Of a stretch of DNA of 64,000 nucleotides, positions 59,284-64,000 are shown piece by piece (position 1 is the first letter of the stretch; every line of letters starts with the position of its first letter). This DNA comes from JAOEGB01 sp041262585. Lineage in GTDB: Bacteria > Actinomycetota > Actinomycetes > Streptosporangiales > Streptosporangiaceae. Where the stretch lies: assembly GCF_041262585.1 (NCBI RefSeq), contig NZ_JBGCBZ010000005.1, forward strand, positions 186,001 through 250,000. Direction: 5' to 3'. A program made the translations under genes and the position numbers. Below the pieces are notes generated by a model. It was not told the origin of the DNA. It saw only the letters and a program-made list of their open reading frames with translations, and made no database searches.

Positions 59284-60882
59284 CTACGGGATCAGGACGC
59301 CCGGGTTGAGGATGCCCGCCGGGTCGAGGCGCTCCTTGATCCCGCGCAGGATCTCGGCCCCCAGCTCGCCGATCTCCAGCGCGTACGCCTGCCGGTGATC
59401 GCGGCCGACCCCGTGGTGGTGCGAGATCGTGCCTCCTGACTGCACGATCGCCTCGCCGGCCGCCCGCTTGGCCCCGGCCCACTGGCCCAGCGGATCGTCC
59501 GTCTGCGCGGTCACCACGGTGAAGTAGAGCGACGCGCCCGTGCCGTACACGTGGGAGACGTGGCACATCACGAGCGGCGAGCCGAGGGAGGCGGCGAGCG
59601 CCCTCCGCACGGCGTCGTAGAGTCGCGGCACGCCGGACCAGAAGCAGGCCGTCTCCAGCGTCTCCACGGTCGCCCCGGCGGCGAGCAGCGAGTCGCGCAG
59701 GTACGGCGCGGCGTAGCGGCCGTGCGCCCACTTCTCCCCCGGCTCGGGGCCGAGGTAGACGCCACCCATCTCGGCCAGCGTGGCGGCGGTCCGCTCCCGC
59801 CGGTACGACACGTCGCCGGGCGTGCCCTCGTAGCCCGCCACGACCAGGCAGCCGGAGTCCGACGACAGCGAGCCGAGATCGCTCGGCTTGGCCAGGCCCA
59901 CCATGGTCTCGGCCTCGTCCGACAGCCGCAGGACGGTCGGCAGCGGCCCCTCCTGCGCGAGCCGCCGCAGCGCGGCCACCCCGGCGGGGAAGGCCCCGAA
60001 GCGCCAGCCCTCGTAGACCCGCAGCTCGGGAGCGCGGCGGACGCGCAGCCGGAGCGAGGTGATCACCCCGAAGGCGCCCTCCGACCCGAGGATCACCTGG
60101 CGCAGGTCGGGCCCGGCGGCCGACTTCGGGGCCCGGCCGAGGTCGAGCGTGCCGCGCGGCGTCGCGGCGGTGAGGCCGACGACCAGGTCGTCGAAGCGGC
60201 CGTATCCGGCCGACGCCTGCCCGCTCGACCGGGCCGCCGCGAACCCGCCGAGCGTCGCGTACTCGTAGGACTGGGGGAAATGGCCGAGCGTCATCCCGTG
60301 CCCGGCCAGCAGGTGCTCGGCCTGGGGACCGCGCAGGCCCGGCTCCAGCTCCGCGACCATCGATTCGGGATCCACCGAGACGAGCCTGTTCAGCCGGGCC
60401 AGGTCGAGGGCCACCACCCCGGCGAAGCCGGTGCGGGACGCGACGAGGCCGCCGACCACGGACGTGCCGCCGCCGAACGGCACGACGGCCACCCGGTGCT
60501 CGGCGCACAGCCGCAGCACCTCGGCCACCTCGCCGTGCGTGCCGGGGAGCACGACCGCGTCCGGCGCGTCGGAGCCGTTCCCCGCCCGCATCAGCAGCAG
60601 GTCGGGCGTGGACTTGCCGCGCGTGTGGCGGATCCGCGCGTCGTCGTCGAAGCGCAGGTGGTCGCCGCCCACGATCGCGCCCAGCGAGGTCAGCACCAGT
60701 GGGGACAGCGCCGGGGCGGGGAGCCGCACCTCCCCGAACGTCGCGGCGGGAGCCGCCGGCTCCCGGATGCCGAGCACCTCGCCGAGCAGCCTGCGCACCG
60801 GCTCGGGCAGCTCGGCGGCCTTCGCGGGGTCCCCCCAGCCCGACCATAGCATCGGTTCCACGGGGGTCGTCGGAGTCTCCAC
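59284..60882 (-). CDS. FAD-linked oxidase, alkyl-DHAP synthase-like
   Basis: About 532 residues from GTG 60882, with GGAGG ten bases upstream; TTG 60912 opens the frame. PP-loop FAD domain: VVPFGGGTSVVGG and ILGSEGAFGVITSLRLRV; C-terminal SGGTISHHHGVGRDH with the His cluster typical of alkyl-DHAP synthase. Divergent from glpD, which makes or uses DHAP, so a role in ether-lipid-like or glycerol phosphate metabolism is plausible; other FAD oxidases of the family cannot be excluded. Confidence 0.85.
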   Translation of the reverse strand: METPTTPVEPMLWSGWGDPAKAAELPEPVRRLLGEVLGIREPAAPAATFGEVRLPAPALSPLVLTSLGAIVGGDHLRFDDDARIRHTRGKSTPDLLLMRAGNGSDAPDAVVLPGTHGEVAEVLRLCAEHRVAVVPFGGGTSVVGGLVASRTGFAGVVALDLARLNRLVSVDPESMVAELEPGLRGPQAEHLLAGHGMTLGHFPQSYEYATLGGFAAARSSGQASAGYGRFDDLVVGLTAATPRGTLDLGRAPKSAAGPDLRQVILGSEGAFGVITSLRLRVRRAPELRVYEGWRFGAFPAGVAALRRLAQEGPLPTVLRLSDEAETMVGLAKPSDLGSLSSDSGCLVVAGYEGTPGDVSYRRERTAATLAEMGGVYLGPEPGEKWAHGRYAAPYLRDSLLAAGATVETLETACFWSGVPRLYDAVRRALAASLGSPLVMCHVSHVYGTGASLYFTVVTAQTDDPLGQWAGAKRAAGEAIVQSGGTISHHHGVGRDHRQAYALEIGELGAEILRGIKERLDPAGILNPGVLIP

Positions 60883-60904
60883 GGCCAGCACGCCTCCAGG
60901 TAGG

Positions 60905-60918
60905 TTACTCAAGAGTAA
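60905..60918. promoter_or_regulatory. 14-bp inverted repeat between FAD oxidase and glpD
   Basis: TTACTC (60905-60910), AA, GAGTAA (60913-60918): perfect 6-bp arms. It lies between divergent starts, 23 bp from the FAD oxidase GTG and 21 bp from glpD ATG 60939, and overlaps an alternative glpD ATG at 60918. A TetR-like operator form; regulator unknown. Confidence 0.5.
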
Positions 60919-60938
60919 TGGGCGATTCTGGAAACGGC

Positions 60939-62426
60939 ATGAACTCTTCTCTGAACGCCGGGCGCCGCGCCCGCGAGCTTCACGAGGTTCGCGACGTCGT
61001 GGTGGACGTGCTCGTCGTCGGCCTGGGCGCGACGGGCGCGGGAGCGGCCCTCGACGCGGCCTCCCGGGGCCTGTCCGTCGCCGCCGTCGACGCCCACGAT
61101 CTCGCCTTCGGGACGTCCCGGTGGAGCTCCAAGCTGATCCACGGGGGCCTGCGCTACCTCGCCAAGGGGCAGGTCGGCGTGGCCCACGAGAGCGCCGCCG
61201 AGCGCGGCATCCTGCTCCGCCGCACCGCTCCCCACCTGGTCAGCGCCCAGCCGTACCTGCTGCCCCTAACGTCCGCCGTGACGCCCGCGCAGGCGGCGAC
61301 GGTAATGGCCGGCTACCGGCTGGGCGACGCGCTGCGCGCCGGCGCCGGAACACCGCGCCCCGCCCTCCCCGGCCCGTCCCGCGTCACCCCGGAGCGCGCG
61401 CTCGCCCTGGTGCCGTCCCTCCGCCGGTACGGCCTGCGCGGCGCGCTGCTGTCGTGGGACGGGCGGGTCGTGGACGACGCCCGGCTCGTGGTGGCCGTCG
61501 CCCGCACGGCGGCCGCCCATGGAGCCAGGATCCTCACCAGGTGCCGGGCGCTCACCCTGTCCGGAGACGGGGCCCAGGTGCGCGACGAGCTGACCGGGGC
61601 CGAGTTCGGCATCAGGGCGCGGGCGGTCGTCAACGCGACGGGGGTGTGGGCCGGGCAGCTCGTCCCCTCGGTGCGGCTCCGGCCGTCCCGCGGCACCCAT
61701 CTCGTGCTCCGGCCGGGCGCCCTCGGCGGGCCGCGGGCGGGGATGCACGTGCCGATCCCCGGCGAGCGGAACCGCTTCGCGCTCGTCCTGCCGCAGGCCG
61801 ACGGGCGGATCTACGTGGGCCTCACCGACGAGCCCCTGGAAGGGGCCGTGCCGGACGTGCCGGAGGCGCCGGAAGCCGACGTGGCGTTCCTCCTCGACGT
61901 GCTCGGCTCGGTGCTGGCCGAGCCGGTGCGACGGGACGAGGTGGCCGGGGCCTTCGCCGGGCTGCGGCCCCTGATCGACGCCGGGGGCGGGCGGACCGCC
62001 GACGTCTCCCGCAGGCACGCGGTCCTCCGGTCGGGCGGTGTCGTGACAGTCGTCGGCGGCAAGCTCACGACCTACCGCCGGATGGCCGAGGACGCCGTCG
62101 ACGCGGCCTGCCCGCACGCCCGCCCCAGCCGTACGGCACGGCTCCCCCTCGTGGGAGCCACGACGAGTGCCGTGAACGCGCCCCGCCGGCTGGTGGAGCG
62201 CTACGGCGGGGAGGCTGAGGCCGTACAGGACCTGATGCGGGAGGATCCGGCGCTGGCGGAGCCGGTGGCGCTGGGCGTCACCCGGGCGGAGCTGGTGTGG
62301 GCCGTCCGCCACGAGGGCGCGCTGGACGCCGGGGATTTGCTCGACCGGCGGACGAGGATCGGCCTCGTCCCCGAGGACCGCGCGGCCGCGCTCCCCGCCG
62401 CCGAGGCGGCCCTGGCGGCGCCGTGA
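60939..62426 (+). CDS. glpD: Glycerol-3-phosphate dehydrogenase
   Basis: 495 residues from ATG 60939 (alternative 60918, which overlaps the inverted repeat). Begins MNSSLNAGRRARELHEVRDVVVDVLVVGLGATGAG, a DAO-type FAD GxGxxG site, followed by GTSRWSSKLIHGGLRYL, VDDARLVVAVARTAA and VVTVVGGKLTTYRRMAEDAVD. Oxidises sn-glycerol 3-phosphate to DHAP and passes electrons to quinone at the membrane. Shorter in the C-terminal helical region than E. coli GlpD. Confidence 0.9.
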   Translation: MNSSLNAGRRARELHEVRDVVVDVLVVGLGATGAGAALDAASRGLSVAAVDAHDLAFGTSRWSSKLIHGGLRYLAKGQVGVAHESAAERGILLRRTAPHLVSAQPYLLPLTSAVTPAQAATVMAGYRLGDALRAGAGTPRPALPGPSRVTPERALALVPSLRRYGLRGALLSWDGRVVDDARLVVAVARTAAAHGARILTRCRALTLSGDGAQVRDELTGAEFGIRARAVVNATGVWAGQLVPSVRLRPSRGTHLVLRPGALGGPRAGMHVPIPGERNRFALVLPQADGRIYVGLTDEPLEGAVPDVPEAPEADVAFLLDVLGSVLAEPVRRDEVAGAFAGLRPLIDAGGGRTADVSRRHAVLRSGGVVTVVGGKLTTYRRMAEDAVDAACPHARPSRTARLPLVGATTSAVNAPRRLVERYGGEAEAVQDLMREDPALAEPVALGVTRAELVWAVRHEGALDAGDLLDRRTRIGLVPEDRAAALPAAEAALAAP

Positions 62427-62470
62427 AGCTTTGGCGGGGGCCTGATCGCGCGCCGCTTGACGCCATTGGA

Positions 62471-62489
62471 TAAGGTAAGTCTTACCTAA
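62471..62489 (+). promoter_or_regulatory. IdeR/DmdR-type iron box
   Basis: TAAGGTAAGTCTTACCTAA is a 19-bp dyad matching the iron-box consensus TTAGGTTAGGCTMACCTAA at about 15 positions and nearly self-complementary. It lies 23-41 bp upstream of the ATG at 62512, between a GAGGAGG ribosome site and the glpD stop. Iron-loaded repressor would shut off the gene (established for the family). Confidence 0.75.
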
Positions 62490-62511
62490 TTACGCGAGGA
62501 GGCGGGACCGA

Positions 62512-63417
62512 ATGGCCAACGGCTGTGACCATCTCGCCGCCTGCCACACCGGGGAGGCGCCGATCCTCGCGAGCGCGACGGTCGGCGCGCGGTTCTGGCT
62601 GCTCATCGAGCACTCCGGCCCATGGGCGGCCTACCTCGACCAGTCCCGGCTGCCGGACGAGGTGCACGCGCTGATCGACCGCGCGACCTCGCTCGGGATC
62701 CGGCCCCAGCTGATCCGCCGCCCCGGTCACCGCCGGGACCACGGGGGGCCACTGCACGTCTTCGTGGCCTCCTCGACCGGCGACGAGCCATGGCTGGCCG
62801 AGGGCTTCTTCGAACGTCCGGACGATCTTGACCTGGCCTCGGTGATGCACGGAGTGGTTCCGGCGTCCTGCATACTGGTGAACGAGCCGATGTTTCTGGT
62901 GTGCACGCACGGCAAGCGCAACGCGTGCTGCGCCCGCCTCGGCCTTCCGCTGGCCCGGTTCCTCGGTGAGAACCTTCCCGGCGAGGTGTGGGAAACCACA
63001 CATGTCGGCGGCGATCGATACGCCGCTAACCTCGTATGCTTGCCACACGGGCTTTACTACGGCAGCATGTCTCAGGCTGCTGCGATCGCGGCGGCAAACG
63101 CGTACCGGCACGGCGAGGTCGTCCTCGACCGTTTCCGGGGACGCGCGGGTATCCCTGAGCCACTGCAAGCCGCCGAGCATTTCGTCCGGTCCCACACCGG
63201 CGAGCTCTCGGTCGGCGGGGTGGCCGTGGAATCCTCCCGGTCGGAAAGCGACACCACGGTGTGCGTTGTGCGATGCACGTCACAGCGTGGAACGTCGCGA
63301 TTTCGGGTAGTGGTAGAACCCGCGGTGTTCACGGCACCGTGTGGTACGACCTGTGCCGAAGAGATCTCGACCTACAGGTTGGCCGAGTTGAGGCAGCTCA
63401 CCCCGGCTTTGACCTGA
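62512..63417 (+). CDS. Sucrase/ferredoxin-like protein (thioredoxin-like [2Fe-2S])
   Basis: 301 residues from ATG 62512, GAGGAGG nine bases upstream. The cluster motif VCTHGKRNACCARLGLPLARFL, then WETTHVGGDRYAANLVCLPHGLYYG, are the Suc_Fer-like [2Fe-2S] signature. Closely related proteins act near siderophore uptake genes. The iron box directly upstream supports an iron-starvation role, possibly iron release from siderophore or electron transfer (inference). No siderophore gene is within the window. Confidence 0.88.
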   Translation: MANGCDHLAACHTGEAPILASATVGARFWLLIEHSGPWAAYLDQSRLPDEVHALIDRATSLGIRPQLIRRPGHRRDHGGPLHVFVASSTGDEPWLAEGFFERPDDLDLASVMHGVVPASCILVNEPMFLVCTHGKRNACCARLGLPLARFLGENLPGEVWETTHVGGDRYAANLVCLPHGLYYGSMSQAAAIAAANAYRHGEVVLDRFRGRAGIPEPLQAAEHFVRSHTGELSVGGVAVESSRSESDTTVCVVRCTSQRGTSRFRVVVEPAVFTAPCGTTCAEEISTYRLAELRQLTPALT

Positions 63418-63532
63418 AGGGCTCCTCTGGAGCCGGGAACACCACGGCCGATCCCGGCGTTGGATCGAGGGATGCCACAAGCGTCCAAAGCGGCACAAAC
63501 ACTGAAATACCTCTCACCAAAGGTGGTTTCTC

Positions 63533-63847
63533 ATGTCTCAGGTACGTCGGCAGCTCGCCCGCCCGCGCCCCAGCTGGGGTTGGCAGGATGATGCCGCGTG
63601 CCGGGGAGAGGACCTTGTGCTGTTCTTCGGTCCTGACGGTGAGCGTCAGCCGGAGCGCGACATCCGGGAGCGCAAGGCCAAGGCCATCTGCGCTCAGTGT
63701 CCAGTGCGGGCCGAGTGCCTCGACTACGCCCTTTCCCGGCCCGAGAAGTACGGGACCTGGGGCGGCCTGAACGAGGACGAGCGGGCCTCCGAGCGTCGTC
63801 GCCGCATGCGCCGCGCGGCGAGCGCCGGCATCAGCGCAGTCGCCTGA
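63533..63847 (+). CDS. WhiB-family [4Fe-4S] transcription factor
   Basis: 104 residues. Cluster ligands DAACRGED, CAQCPVRAEC (C-x2-C-x5-C), then the turn GTWGGLNEDER and a basic tail (RRRRMRRA) for DNA. All four cysteines are present, so redox- or NO-sensitive regulation is expected. Related to the WhiB/WhiD type rather than WblA or WhiB7 by tail; subtype not assigned. ATG follows GTGGTTTCTC with only a weak ribosome site. Confidence 0.93.
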   Translation: MSQVRRQLARPRPSWGWQDDAACRGEDLVLFFGPDGERQPERDIRERKAKAICAQCPVRAECLDYALSRPEKYGTWGGLNEDERASERRRRMRRAASAGISAVA

Positions 63848-63889
63848 GCTGGCTTCCCCCCTTTCCCCGGCACGTTTCAGCAGACCGTA

Positions 63890-63926
63890 GGGTGTTCCGC
63901 ATGCCGATCATGGCAGCGGGACACCC
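63890..63926 (+). terminator. Hairpin after the whiB-type gene
   Basis: GGGTGTTCCGC (63890-63900) pairs with GCGGGACACCC (63916-63926), eleven pairs with one G-U, 15-nt loop, followed by TTCT. It begins 43 bp past the stop and fits an intrinsic terminator. Confidence 0.65.
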
Positions 63927-63939
63927 TTCTGGTCGTGGC

Positions 63940-64000
63940 CCCCTGGCCCTTTGTCATGGCCCCTGGCCCTCTGTCAGGGTCCCCTGGCCCTCTGTCAGGG
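63940..64000. repeat. Tandem repeat running off the window edge
   Basis: CCCTGGCCCT begins at 63941, 63961 and 63982, each followed by a TGTCAKGG segment, giving a period of 20-21 bp with at least three copies and continuing past the window end. Purely non-coding; total length and copy number cannot be judged. Confidence 0.8.

Overview
This 64-kb window is chromosomal DNA of a high-GC actinobacterium. A WhiB-family regulator, an IdeR/DmdR-type iron box, WXG100-like and Ser/Thr-kinase genes, many GTG/TTG starts and dense 4-nt gene overlaps all point there; a filamentous Streptosporangiales-type organism is my guess from protein style, not a demonstrated assignment. I saw no tRNA, rRNA, CRISPR array or transposase.

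Layout. 1-7.0 kb: end of a ferritin-like gene, two DUF202 membrane proteins, a lipoprotein, a UBP zinc finger, two unrecognised proteins, a CPA1 Na+/H+ antiporter and a protein with a long Y/Q/P hexapeptide repeat. 7-14.4 kb: DinG-type helicase, SGNH hydrolase, and the shikimate operon aroC-aroK-aroB-aroQ joined by 4-nt overlaps, with a prepilin peptidase and an SseB-like gene upstream. 14.4-16.5 kb: a ring-opening amidohydrolase (cyanuric acid hydrolase/barbiturase family) coupled to a carbamate kinase. 17-30.8 kb: Doc/RHH toxin-antitoxin pair, aminotransferase, DUF418 protein, nitrilase, carboxyltransferase plus CoA-transferase pair, a group resembling type VII secretion-associated genes, and three regulators. 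30.9-38.5 kb: secreted lysozyme-like enzyme, hydantoinase/oxoprolinase pair hyuBA, thymidine kinase and a CoxG-like protein. 39-42.1 kb: cydAB and a second toxin-antitoxin pair. 42.1-53.4 kb: a coherent N-heterocycle module consisting of a xanthine dehydrogenase/CoxLSM-like molybdenum hydroxylase, an NCS2 permease, a PucR regulator and three genes matching AllH (DUF2877), AllF/FdrA and AllG (DUF1116), the oxamate carbamoyltransferase set. 53.5-64 kb: Ser/Thr kinase, DNA polymerase I-like protein, metallophosphoesterase, an alkyl-DHAP synthase-like FAD enzyme divergent from glpD, an iron-box-controlled sucrase/ferredoxin-like protein and a WhiB regulator.

Working model. Permease, molybdenum hydroxylase, ring-opening hydrolases (AtzD-like and HyuAB), carbamoyltransferase (AllFGH-like) and carbamate kinase could form a dispersed pathway that takes up an N-heterocycle, hydroxylates and opens it, and recovers ATP from carbamoyl phosphate under PucR control. 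This is inference; the substrate is unknown.

The most unusual non-coding signal is an intergenic repeat family built from TGATCA-containing motifs (GTGATCATGCAC or its complement) spaced 52-53 bp apart with one 43-bp step. It occurs as four arrays (3.73-3.99, 31.98-32.10, 51.82-51.94 and 55.67-55.89 kb) and one solitary motif, mostly just after gene 3' ends, with the same spacing architecture retained in diverged copies.
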